NCBI GenBank assembly: GCA_963800135.1
Contig: CAWCZR010000009.1
Location: 434,001-498,000 of the forward strand
DNA: 64,000 nucleotides
Source: DASPSM01 sp963800135
Lineage (GTDB): Bacteria; Planctomycetota; Planctomycetia; Planctomycetales; Planctomycetaceae
Direction of reading: 5' to 3'
This document shows positions 55,716-63,706 of the stretch, piece by piece (the stretch's first letter is position 1; each line of letters starts with the position of its first letter). Position numbers and translations under genes: made by a program. Under the pieces are notes generated by a model, which saw only the letters and a list, made by a program, of their open reading frames with translations, was not told the DNA's origin and did not search any database.

Positions 55716-55857
55716 GGGTGGCCGGGACAACTCGTTGTCCCGGCTGCGAAGCAGCAAGAGGCTGCTCCAACTAGGCGATGGCTGCAGGCGTGGCCCAACG
55801 TTTAAGCTGCCGCCTCTTGTCGCGTCGCGACCCGGACAACGAGTTGTCCGGGCCACG
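55716..55857. repeat. REP pair without transposase (RAYT deletion derivative)
   Basis: 142 bp. Left palindrome 55722-55743 and right palindrome 55831-55852 match those bracketing the RAYT gene at 54104 and 54769; the inner flanks GCAGCAAGAGG and GCCGCCTCTTGTCGCG also match. A short GTTTAAGC spacer replaces the gene. It fits a bimorphic REP doublet mobilised in trans. It fills the gap between the zinc-ribbon genes at 54822 and 55862. Confidence 0.85.
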
Positions 55858-55861
55858 CGCG

Positions 55862-56056
55862 CTACGCAGGCCGGTCCAAAACCAATTCAACGTGACCGCA
55901 GTTGCCGCAGGCATACGCAGAGAGCGATTCCCTCGGGCCGAAAATGCCAAAGAGGGTCTTTGCCAAAGAGGTAAAGGTAACGCTGCCGTAGCTGTGGAGC
56001 CGGCCAAATTCCGGCTTGTCGGCCCCGCACCTGAGACACTGTTTTGTTTCTGCCAC
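55862..56056 (-). CDS. Small zinc-ribbon protein
   Basis: 64 residues from a GTG at 56056. Two CxxC pairs, CLRCG near the start and CGNCG near the end, with VTFTSLAKTLFGIFGPRESL between and HVELVLDRPA at the C-terminus. Probably one zinc ribbon. The start lies next to a REP element. Function unknown; it may be linked to the zinc-ribbon gene next door. Confidence 0.7.
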   Translation of the reverse strand: MAETKQCLRCGADKPEFGRLHSYGSVTFTSLAKTLFGIFGPRESLSAYACGNCGHVELVLDRPA

Positions 56057-56111
56057 TTGCGGCCCCTTCCGCGTAGGTTTACCTAGGACATCCTAACCAA
56101 AAAGCGGCTGT

Positions 56112-56229
56112 TTCGGCTGCGAAGCAGCAAGAGGCTGCTCCAACCAGGCGATGGCTGCGGACGTGGCCCAACGTTCAAGCGCCGCCTCTTGTCGCGTCGC
56201 GACCCGGACAACGAGTTGTCCGGGCCACC
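56112..56229. repeat. REP doublet, left palindrome lost
   Basis: Third copy of the RAYT-type doublet: the right palindrome 56203-56224 (CGGACAAC/GTTGTCCG) is intact and the spacer matches the copy at 55716, but the left arm is reduced to CGGCTG. Confidence 0.8.
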
Positions 56230-56336
56230 CGGAACTCCGAAAAACTGATCTTGGACGAATTGAGATTTTGTGGCTGAATGGAGAGAGCGGATCCCGGCGC
56301 GAGCGTTTCGGTGCGCGCGGGGAGTAGCGCGCGGCG

Positions 56337-56421
56337 GGGTGGCACTGGCGGCTCGTCCGCCAGTGGGCTTTCTGGTTCATGAGGTCGAAGGACACTGGCG
56401 GACGAGCCGCCAGTGCCACCC
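56337..56421. repeat. ACTGGCGG inverted repeat element
   Basis: Two 31-bp arms in inverted orientation (56337-56367 and 56391-56421), each itself a hairpin: CACTGGCGG and CCGCCAGTG. A related copy lies inside the DHH gene at 25195. Confidence 0.8.
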
Positions 56422-56543
56422 GAGCTGTCTGGTCAAGAATCGTCGGGTGGGGATCCTTTTTTCACATAGAGGATTGAGGGAGAAAAAGATCCCCGCGCGC
56501 CGGGACAAGTTGTCCCGCCGGGTCCGCCTAAAGTGGTCCCGCC

Positions 56544-57118
56544 GGGACGGGACTCTCACATTTAATATAAGGGGGGCACCGCAAACTGGACCCACCGACG
56601 AGAGTCCCACCGGTCAGTGTCGATCCGTTGAGTGTCGATCCGTTGAGTGGCGATCCGGCCCGGCAATTGGGACGGGACAAGTTGTCTTAAGGAGCCGCGC
56701 ACGGCCAGTAAGCGGTGCCTTTTGGCCCGCCGGCCGTGCGGGACACGGGACGGGACACGTTGTTTCACCGAGAAACCCCCGGAGAAATTCGCCCTCGCCC
56801 CGGCCCTCTCCCGGCGGACCGGGCGAGGGAGAAGAGCGGGACGGGACTCGAATTCGTAGGGTGTCGACAAAGCCGCATCGCGGCCGCAGGCACACCATCC
56901 CCGGCTGAATAACGGGACGGGACTCGAGCCCCGAGTCCGGTCCGGACACATTTTGTGAGGCGGGACGACAAGCCCACGGAGACTTTCACCACGAAGACAC
57001 AAAGGCACGAAGCAAATTCCTAAGTCAGTAGATTCTGAATCCCTTCGTGTCTTTGTGCCTTCGTGGTGAAAAATCGAGTGGCGACTAAGTCCGGCGATTT
57101 CTGGAAACGGGACGAGAC
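56544..57118. repeat. Six interspersed GGGACGGGAC motifs
   Basis: Copies at 56544, 56669, 56747, 56838, 56914 and (one mismatch) 57109, all on the plus strand, followed by T or A and C-rich sequence, some by AAGTTGTC or ACGTTGTT. Between them is a 15-bp unit (AGTGTCGATCCGTTG) in three tandem copies at 56616-56660. No gene in this 1-kb gap shows coding character. Confidence 0.7.
56984..57072. repeat. Second inverted pair of CACGAAG-type repeats
   Basis: Left arm 56984-57012 (TTTCACCACGAAGACAC) and right arm 57042-57072 (GTGTCTTTGTGCCTTCGTGG then TGAAAAA). Same family as 52832-53012, with a shorter 29-bp spacer. Confidence 0.8.
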
Positions 57119-57252
57119 ACGTTCAACCGAGGTATCCCACGTGGGCGCGTAACTCTTTTGGCGATTGGCTAGCTGCTTCTTGCGTCCGCGCCGCGGTCCC
57201 CGCAGAATGAGGTTCCGCGGCGCGGTGCTCGGATCTTGCAGATGGCCTCTCG

Positions 57253-58788
57253 ATGCTCGCCAGGCTCACAACTTATTCGCTGCTCGGGATCGAGGCCCTG
57301 CCGGTTGAGGTCGAAGTCGATATCTCGCCCAGGGCGCTGCCCAAAACCATCCTGGTCGGCATGGCCGAGGCGGCCGTCAAGGAGAGCACGCCGCGGATCG
57401 AGCGGGCGCTGGTCAACGGCGGCTATCAGCGGCCCGTCGATCGCATCGTCATCAATCTCTCGCCGGCCGACTTGCCCAAAGAGGCCGCGTCGTTCGATCT
57501 GCCGATCGCACTGGGGCTCCTGGCCGCCAGCGGACAGCTGGCTTCGACGCGGTTCGACGGCTATGCGGCCACGGGCGAGTTGGCGCTCGACGGCACCGTG
57601 CGGCGGACCAAGGGCGTGCTGTCGATGGCTCTGGCCGCTCGGCAGCAGGGCAAGCGCGGCTTGCTGGTGCCGGCCGAGAACGCGCAGGAAGGGGCCGTCA
57701 TCGAAGGGCTCGAGATCATCGCCGTCGGCTCGCTGGCCGAAGCGGTCGGCTTCTACACCGAACAGCTCGACATCCCGCCGATCCGCTTTGAATGGGACCA
57801 GGCCCGGCACACCTTCGGCAACTACGCGCTCGACTATGCCGACGTGAAAGGCCAAGAGTCGGCCAAGCGGGCCGTCACCGTCGCCGCGGCCGGCAACCAT
57901 CATCTCCTGATGATCGGCTCGCCGGGCACGGGCAAGACATTGCTGGCCCAGCGACTGGGGACGATCCTGCCGGACTTGCTTCCGGAAGAGAGCATCGAGA
58001 CGACGCGGATTTATAGCGCGGTCGGGCGGCTCGCGCCCAATCAATCGTTGATGCTGTTGCGTCCGTTTCGAGCGCCGCACCACACGATCAGCGAGGCGGG
58101 ACTGGTCGGCGGCGGCAGCACCCCGGCCCCGGGCGAGATCTCGCTCGCCCATCACGGCGTTCTGTTCCTCGACGAATTGCCCGAGTTCAACCGCCGCACG
58201 CTGGAAGTGCTCCGGCAGCCGCTCGAGGAAAATCGCGTGACGATCTCGCGGGCGATGGGCAGCCTGACTTTCCCGGCGAACCTGATGCTCGTGGCCGCGA
58301 TGAATCCGTGCCCCTGCGGCTACCGTGGCGACCCGCGGCGGCAGTGCAATTGCACGCCGATGCAGATCGAACGGTACCTCAGCCGGATCAGCGGGCCGCT
58401 CCTCGACCGAATCGATATCCACGTCGAGGTGCCGCCGGTGCCCTTCCGCGAACTTGCGGACACGGGCGGCGGGACGACCAGCGCCCAGATGCGCGAACAG
58501 GTCGTGGCCGCTCGCGATCGACAGATCCAGCGTTTCCGCGGCGAAACGTCGAAAGCCAACGGCAAGATGGCCCCGCCGGAAATCCGCAAGCACTGCCGCC
58601 TGGCCCGCGACGCCGAGTCCCTCCTCAAGACAGCAATGGAAGAACTCGGCCTCTCCGCGCGGGCTCACGACAAGATTCTCCGCGTCGGCCGCACGATCGC
58701 CGACCTGGCCGGCGCGACAGACATCGCAGCCGAGCATTTGAGCGAAGCGATTAATTACCGCACGCTCGACCGGCGGTATTGGGCGTGA
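57253..58788 (+). CDS. comM: YifB/ComM-type Mg-chelatase-like AAA+ ATPase
   Basis: 511 residues. N-terminal LonC/S5-type domain (LARLTTYSLLGIEALPVEVE, INLSPADLPKEAASFDLPI). AAA+ core: Walker A GSPGTGKT, Walker B-like VLFLDELPEF, sensor GAMGSLTFPANLMLVAAMNPCPCGY and a Cys-rich insertion CPCGYRGDPRRQCNC. C-terminal Mg_chelatase_C: RVGRTIADLAG and LSEAINYRTLDR. ComM is a hexameric helicase promoting branch migration in natural transformation. It may reflect competence. Confidence 0.95.
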   Translation: MLARLTTYSLLGIEALPVEVEVDISPRALPKTILVGMAEAAVKESTPRIERALVNGGYQRPVDRIVINLSPADLPKEAASFDLPIALGLLAASGQLASTRFDGYAATGELALDGTVRRTKGVLSMALAARQQGKRGLLVPAENAQEGAVIEGLEIIAVGSLAEAVGFYTEQLDIPPIRFEWDQARHTFGNYALDYADVKGQESAKRAVTVAAAGNHHLLMIGSPGTGKTLLAQRLGTILPDLLPEESIETTRIYSAVGRLAPNQSLMLLRPFRAPHHTISEAGLVGGGSTPAPGEISLAHHGVLFLDELPEFNRRTLEVLRQPLEENRVTISRAMGSLTFPANLMLVAAMNPCPCGYRGDPRRQCNCTPMQIERYLSRISGPLLDRIDIHVEVPPVPFRELADTGGGTTSAQMREQVVAARDRQIQRFRGETSKANGKMAPPEIRKHCRLARDAESLLKTAMEELGLSARAHDKILRVGRTIADLAGATDIAAEHLSEAINYRTLDRRYWA

Positions 58789-58884
58789 GAGCCCCGGGCT
58801 CGCTCGGCCGCCGGGCCACGACCGAGCCGAGAACGACCCGACCGAGGCCCAGTGGAAGGCGAAAGCCAGCTCAACGACCGGGGT

Positions 58885-61356
58885 TTACATCTTGTCCCAG
58901 TAGAGGATCTGGCCGTCGTTGCGAATGATGAGGTTCTTGAGCTGATCACCGACGTCTGCCAAGCGAAACCGTCTGACGGATCCGTCGGCGAGAGCCGCCG
59001 AGAACTGGCCATTCACAAAACCGCCCAACGCGGGCACCGCGCCTTGCGGATCGAAGGCAATGTCTTCCGGCTTGGTCCAGGGGATGTTGCGCTTGGCTTC
59101 GACGATCATCAATGTGTTGCTCGTGCCATCGGTGATGTCGCTGATTTTCACGCCGTCGGGTCCCTCGAACACGGTGCCCGGCCCGACGAGCGCGTAGTAG
59201 CCGCTATTGGGCGATTTGGGATTGTCATACGGACTGCGGAACGTGGCGGGCGATTGTGCCAGCACTCTCTTGTTGGCCTCGCTGTCCCAGGGTTCATTGA
59301 AACGATATTGGTCGTAGAGCGTTTTCGCATCCAAGAACGGCAGTAGCTCGACGCGCCAGCTGTGTGGCGTTTTGCCGTCCGGCCCCATCACGACGGCCGG
59401 CGGAAAGTGATCGTGCTTGTCGTGATAGTTGTGCATCGCTAGCGCAAGCTGCTTGAGATTATTTTGAGTTTGGGTCGAGGCGTCGGCCGGCCTGCGACGG
59501 CGCACGGCGTTGATGCCGACCGGGATTCTAGCGCCAAGCTTCTGAGCGTCGATCGGGTGGCCGTCGTTCCGCATGATCAGCCACTTGAGCTGGTCTTTGG
59601 TCTTTTCCGTGTCGAACACCCGGGCGGATCCGTCGGCGAGCGCCGCTGCGAAATGTCCCTTCTCGAATCCTCCCAGCTCGGGCAGCGGTTTCTCGGGATC
59701 AAAGGAGATGTCGTCGGGCTTGGTCCACGGGATATTTCGTTTCGCCTCCACGACCATCAGGGTGTTGCTCGTTCCATCCGTGATGTCTCGGATTTTGATG
59801 CCGTCTTTGCCCTCAAAGATCGTGCCCGGACCGACGAGGACGTAGTAGCCGCTGTTTGTCGTTTTCGGATCATCGAAGGGGTTGCGGAGACAGGCGGGCA
59901 TTTGCTCGAGCACCTTTTTGTTGTTCTCGCTGTCCCACGGCTCATTCATTCGATACTGGCCGTAGAGGTCGTTCTGATCCAAGTACGGCAGCAGCTCGAC
60001 CCGCCAGCTGTGCGGCGTTTTTCCGTCCGGGCCCAGCACGACGGCTGGCGGAAAATGCTGATTCTTGGAGTGGTAGTTGTGCATGGCCAGCGCGAGTTGC
60101 TTGAGGTGATTGAAGTCCTCGACGATCTTGGCCCGGTTCTGGATAACGTGATTCAGGTTCTGCGCGACCTGTTGCTGCTGTTCGAGCTGAAACTTCGCCG
60201 GTGGGGTATCTTGATTTTGGGCGACCACCAGGGAAGCCGCATCTTTGCCGTCGGCTCGATCGTCGCTGGCGACGGAGCCGCGAATTCCGGCGGCACACAC
60301 AGCCGCGACCAGAACGGCCGCCACGCTCAAGAACACGACGGGGCGAGAAACGTCGCCGCCCAGCGACTTGGATCGGTGCAACATTTCGATTCTCCGGACG
60401 AACGTTTTGGAATTGGGAAGAAAAGCGTTGGCCGGCCACGCGAGTGGCTGATCGGCTTGCCGCAAGGCCATGGCGGCCAGCATCGTCACGTATTTGCGTT
60501 GCCCGCCGACGACTCGGGCCGCGGCGGCGTCGGCAGCCAGTTCTTGCTGCAAGCGAAGCCGGTTGGCCAGGCCGTGCACGAGCGGATGATAGAAGTGCAG
60601 CGCGACGCCGATTTGTGCGGCCATCCACGCGGCGAAGTCGTTGCGGCGGACGTGCTCAATCTCGTGGGCCAGCACGGCCTGCCGCTCGTCGTCGGTCCAG
60701 TTCCGCCAGTCGGTGGGAAGCAGGAGCATCGGGCGCAGCCAGCCGATCGTGGCGGGCGTGCTGAGCCGCGTCGTCTCGCGGAGCTCGACTCCTTTCACGC
60801 AGCCGAGTTGGGCGCATACGACGTCGGCAAGCTCGCCCAACCGTCGGTCGGTGACGGGGTGGGAGTTGCCGCGGTAACTGCCCACGGCCGCCAATCCGAG
60901 TGCGATTCGCACGGCCATGCCGGCGACGCCGATGAAGTAAAGCCCGGCTACGAGTCCCAGCCAATGATCGGCCAGTGCGCCCCAGAGTCGCGACGACGAA
61001 GCGGTCGGGACAGCCGCGTTCTGGGGCGAATCGCCGGCGATCGTGTCGACAAAGTCGTCATCGAGGCGAGACTGGGCGAACGGACTGGGCGCTTCGCGGC
61101 CTGCGGGTTCGGCCCGCTGAATGTGCGAATCGGCCGAATGAGACCAGGGCAGCTTCTCCCAACCGAGATGCCACGCCGGCCAGGGGCAGAACGCGGTTGC
61201 CGTCAGCCCGGCGACCGCCAGCAAAGCCGCCACGGCCACGGTGGCGCCGGCAGCCGGTCGGCGGCGACCCAAGAGCGAACCCACGCCGAGCGCGGCGCAC
61301 GCCAAAACGCTCACTTGAACCGGGCACCACAACAGAATTTGGGTGACGGAACTCAT
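58885..61356 (-). CDS. BlaR1/M56-family peptidase fused to two DUF1559 domains
   Basis: 823 residues. Four or so TM helices; the M56 zinc motif HEIEH is at residues 231-235 within DERQAVLAHEIEHVRRNDF, with the upstream GVELRETTRLSTPATIG common to BlaR1-type enzymes. After a further TM helix (about 350) come two tandem DUF1559-like domains (about 415-600 and 630-823) sharing long identical stretches such as HNYHSKNQHFPPAVV/HNYHDKHDHFPPAVV and DITDGTSNTLM. The ATG overlaps the blaI stop by four bases (ATGA). A BlaR1-type sensor would be expected to cleave BlaI. Confidence 0.88.
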   Translation of the reverse strand: MSSVTQILLWCPVQVSVLACAALGVGSLLGRRRPAAGATVAVAALLAVAGLTATAFCPWPAWHLGWEKLPWSHSADSHIQRAEPAGREAPSPFAQSRLDDDFVDTIAGDSPQNAAVPTASSSRLWGALADHWLGLVAGLYFIGVAGMAVRIALGLAAVGSYRGNSHPVTDRRLGELADVVCAQLGCVKGVELRETTRLSTPATIGWLRPMLLLPTDWRNWTDDERQAVLAHEIEHVRRNDFAAWMAAQIGVALHFYHPLVHGLANRLRLQQELAADAAAARVVGGQRKYVTMLAAMALRQADQPLAWPANAFLPNSKTFVRRIEMLHRSKSLGGDVSRPVVFLSVAAVLVAAVCAAGIRGSVASDDRADGKDAASLVVAQNQDTPPAKFQLEQQQQVAQNLNHVIQNRAKIVEDFNHLKQLALAMHNYHSKNQHFPPAVVLGPDGKTPHSWRVELLPYLDQNDLYGQYRMNEPWDSENNKKVLEQMPACLRNPFDDPKTTNSGYYVLVGPGTIFEGKDGIKIRDITDGTSNTLMVVEAKRNIPWTKPDDISFDPEKPLPELGGFEKGHFAAALADGSARVFDTEKTKDQLKWLIMRNDGHPIDAQKLGARIPVGINAVRRRRPADASTQTQNNLKQLALAMHNYHDKHDHFPPAVVMGPDGKTPHSWRVELLPFLDAKTLYDQYRFNEPWDSEANKRVLAQSPATFRSPYDNPKSPNSGYYALVGPGTVFEGPDGVKISDITDGTSNTLMIVEAKRNIPWTKPEDIAFDPQGAVPALGGFVNGQFSAALADGSVRRFRLADVGDQLKNLIIRNDGQILYWDKM

Positions 61357-61736
61357 TGTTGCTGCTCCCGCAGAATTTTTTCGAGGAGGGCCCGCTCCTT
61401 CGCCGTCAGTTTGCGGTCCTCGGTCAGCCGCACGAGCAGATGCTCGCGCGAGCCGCGGAAGACCCGCTTGACCAGATCGCCCAAAAGGCGGCCAGACACA
61501 TCGTCGAAGGTGCGGATCGGCTCGTAGCGGAAGGGGCGCTCGTCGTTGGTCTGCCGCACGAACTCCTTCTCCATCAGAATCCGCACGAGCGTGGCGACGG
61601 TGGTGTACGCCAAGTCGCGACCGGCAGTGGCCAGCGCCTCGCGGACTTCGCCCGCCGTCAGCGCGCCCTGCTTCCAGAAGACGTGCATGATTTCCAGTTC
61701 GCGTTCGGTCAGTTCAGTCGCTTTAGGCCGGGCCAT
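61353..61736 (-). CDS. BlaI/MecI/CopY-family transcriptional repressor
   Basis: 127 residues. Winged helix: ELTERELEIMHVFWKQGALT, EVREALATAGRDLAYTTVAT, LVRILMEKEFVRQTNDERPF, followed by the dimerisation part DVSGRLLGDLVKRVF. Homologues repress beta-lactamase or copper genes and are cleaved by the BlaR1-type peptidase. The M56 gene starts in its stop codon (61353-61356), so both form one operon, presumably autoregulated. Confidence 0.93.
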   Translation of the reverse strand: MARPKATELTERELEIMHVFWKQGALTAGEVREALATAGRDLAYTTVATLVRILMEKEFVRQTNDERPFRYEPIRTFDDVSGRLLGDLVKRVFRGSREHLLVRLTEDRKLTAKERALLEKILREQQQ

Positions 61737-61984
61737 CGCTGCTCCCGTGTCTTCGCCAGTACGATATTTGGTTTTTTAGATTTGATAGTAGTCATGCGGG
61801 AGCGGGTCGTCAACGATCTTTTTTCGAGAATTTTCGGGAGCGCCGCTGCCAACGCGCAAACGTCCAGCGAGTCGGGATCCGATTGACAGGTCCGCCCGAT
61901 TGAGATATGCCTGACTGCCCATTTCGCTTTGATTTCTCGCTCTTTTCTTAGTGAAAAAGAGGGCCGCTTTGGCGGCCGTGCTCC
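61737..61984. promoter_or_regulatory. Divergent promoter region between blaI and the SulP gene
   Basis: 248 bp. An AT-rich island at 61765-61795 (GATATTTGG, TTTTTTAGATTTGATAGTAG) contrasts with the GC-rich surroundings and is the likely blaI promoter and operator. GAGATATG and CTTTGATTTC segments lie before the SulP gene. No perfect BlaI-type dyad is visible. Confidence 0.45.
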
Positions 61985-63658
61985 ATGTCCCTTCCTCTGC
62001 CCAAGTCGATCCTCTGTCTTCGTGGCTATCGGTTCCCCACGTTTGTCTCCGACCTCGTCGCCGGATTGACCGTGGGGTTGGTGGCGCTACCGCTGGCGAT
62101 GGCGTTTGCCATCTCCTCGGGGGTTCCGCCGCAAGCCGGCTTGTATACGGCGGTTGTCGCCGGGTTCTTGATTTCGGCGCTCGGCGGGTCGAAGACGCAG
62201 ATCGGCGGACCGACGGGAGCGTATGTCGTCGTCGTGTTCGCGATCGTGGCTCAGCACGGACTGGACGGGCTGCTGGTCTGCACGATGCTGGCGGGCGTGA
62301 TGCTCTTGCTGCTGGGGCTGACCGGGCTCGGTTCGATGGTCAAGTTCATTCCGCGGCCCGTGACGATCGGCTTTACCAACGGCATTGCCGTGCTGATTGC
62401 CAGCACGCAGATCAAGGATTTCTGCGGTCTGAAGATCGAGACGATGCCCGGCGACTTCATCGGTCGCATGCGGGCCCTCGTGAGCCATCTCGACACGTAC
62501 TCGGTCGCTTCGCTGGTGTTGGCTGCATCTTCGGTGGTTGTGATTCTCTGCTTTCGCCGATTTGCGAAGCGCGTGCCGGGCTCGATCGTGGCGCTCGTCG
62601 CTGCCACGGTCGTGGTGGTGATCTGGCGACTGCCGGTGGAGAGTATCGGAACGCGTTTCGGCGGGATTCCCAGCGGGCTGCCGACATTTGCTCTGCCTCA
62701 TTTCCACGCAGACCAGATTGTGCCGCTGCTGTCACCGGCGTTGACGGTCGCCCTGTTGGGTGCGATCGAATCGTTGATGTCGGCCGTCGTCTCCGATCGG
62801 ATGAGCGGCGACCAGCACGACCCCAACGTGGAACTCGTCGCCCAAGGCCTCGCCAATATCGCCTCGCCGCTGTTCGGCGGCATTCCGGCGACAGGCGCCA
62901 TCGCCCGCACGGCGACGAACATCCGCTCGGGCGGCAAGACGCCCGTGGCGGGAATGATCCACGCGCTCACGCTACTGGCCATCCTCTTATTTGCCGCGCC
63001 TTTGGCCCAATACATCCCGCTGGCCGTGCTGGCCGCCATCCTGATGGTCGTCAGTTACAACATGGGCGAATGGAGCGAAATCCCCAAGCTCCTCAAGATG
63101 ACCTGGGCCGACATCAGCGTCTGGCTGGTGACGTTCGCGCTCACGGTTTTTGCCGATCTCAGCCTGGCCGTCGAAGTCGGAATGCTGTTGGCCGCGTGGC
63201 TCTACATTCATAAGGTGACGCGGACGACGACGGTCACCAAGGTCACGCGCGAATATGTCGAGGAGGGACGGCTGCACATCCTGCAGGACAAGCCAATTCC
63301 TGACTACGTCACGGTGTTCCGCATCCACGGACCGTTCTTGTTCGGGGCGTCGGAGAAGCTGCGGCAAATCGCCGCCGAGCCGGATCAGCTCGCGCCGATC
63401 GTCATCCTGCGGCTGCGGAACATGACGGCGATCGACGCCACTGGCCTCCTGACTCTCGAAGAGTTGGCCGACAAACTGCACGCGTCGGGTCGCAATCTGA
63501 TTGTTTGCGGAGCCCGACCGCAGCCCGCCGCCTTGTTGCACCAGGCTCAGTTCGAAGAGCACATTGGCGAGCCGAATATCTGCCCGAACATTCATGCGGC
63601 GCTCGAGCGTGCTAAGACGATTTTCACCAATCCGCCTCCGGTCCGCCGCACGGCTTGA
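61985..63658 (+). CDS. SulP-family anion transporter with STAS domain
   Basis: 557 residues. The SulP core has 12-14 helices; features are LVALPLAMAFAISSGVPPQAG, TQIGGPTGAYVVVV, SLMSAVVSDRMSGDQHDPNVEL, GQGLANI-like segment and GGIPATGAIARTATNIRSG. The C-terminal STAS domain holds VFRIHGPFLFGASEKLRQ and LRLRNMTAIDATGLLTLEEL, with the conserved phospho-site-like Asp-Ala-Thr-Gly. Members move sulfate or bicarbonate with Na+ or H+. The adjacent carbonic anhydrase argues for bicarbonate (BicA-type). Confidence 0.93.
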   Translation: MSLPLPKSILCLRGYRFPTFVSDLVAGLTVGLVALPLAMAFAISSGVPPQAGLYTAVVAGFLISALGGSKTQIGGPTGAYVVVVFAIVAQHGLDGLLVCTMLAGVMLLLLGLTGLGSMVKFIPRPVTIGFTNGIAVLIASTQIKDFCGLKIETMPGDFIGRMRALVSHLDTYSVASLVLAASSVVVILCFRRFAKRVPGSIVALVAATVVVVIWRLPVESIGTRFGGIPSGLPTFALPHFHADQIVPLLSPALTVALLGAIESLMSAVVSDRMSGDQHDPNVELVAQGLANIASPLFGGIPATGAIARTATNIRSGGKTPVAGMIHALTLLAILLFAAPLAQYIPLAVLAAILMVVSYNMGEWSEIPKLLKMTWADISVWLVTFALTVFADLSLAVEVGMLLAAWLYIHKVTRTTTVTKVTREYVEEGRLHILQDKPIPDYVTVFRIHGPFLFGASEKLRQIAAEPDQLAPIVILRLRNMTAIDATGLLTLEELADKLHASGRNLIVCGARPQPAALLHQAQFEEHIGEPNICPNIHAALERAKTIFTNPPPVRRTA

Positions 63659-63706
63659 CGGACGCACGCGGCTGCTTTGGGCCAACCGCTCATCTGGAAC
63701 CGCACT

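Noticed and set aside
57169..58737. A 522-codon open frame antisense to the ComM/YifB gene
   Set aside because: Composition mirrors the real gene on the other strand; product is Arg/His/Gln-rich without any motif. A GC-rich shadow frame.
59464..61527. A 687-codon open frame antisense to the M56-DUF1559 gene
   Set aside because: Opposite strand encodes a recognised multi-domain protein; this product has no motif, TM pattern or start context.
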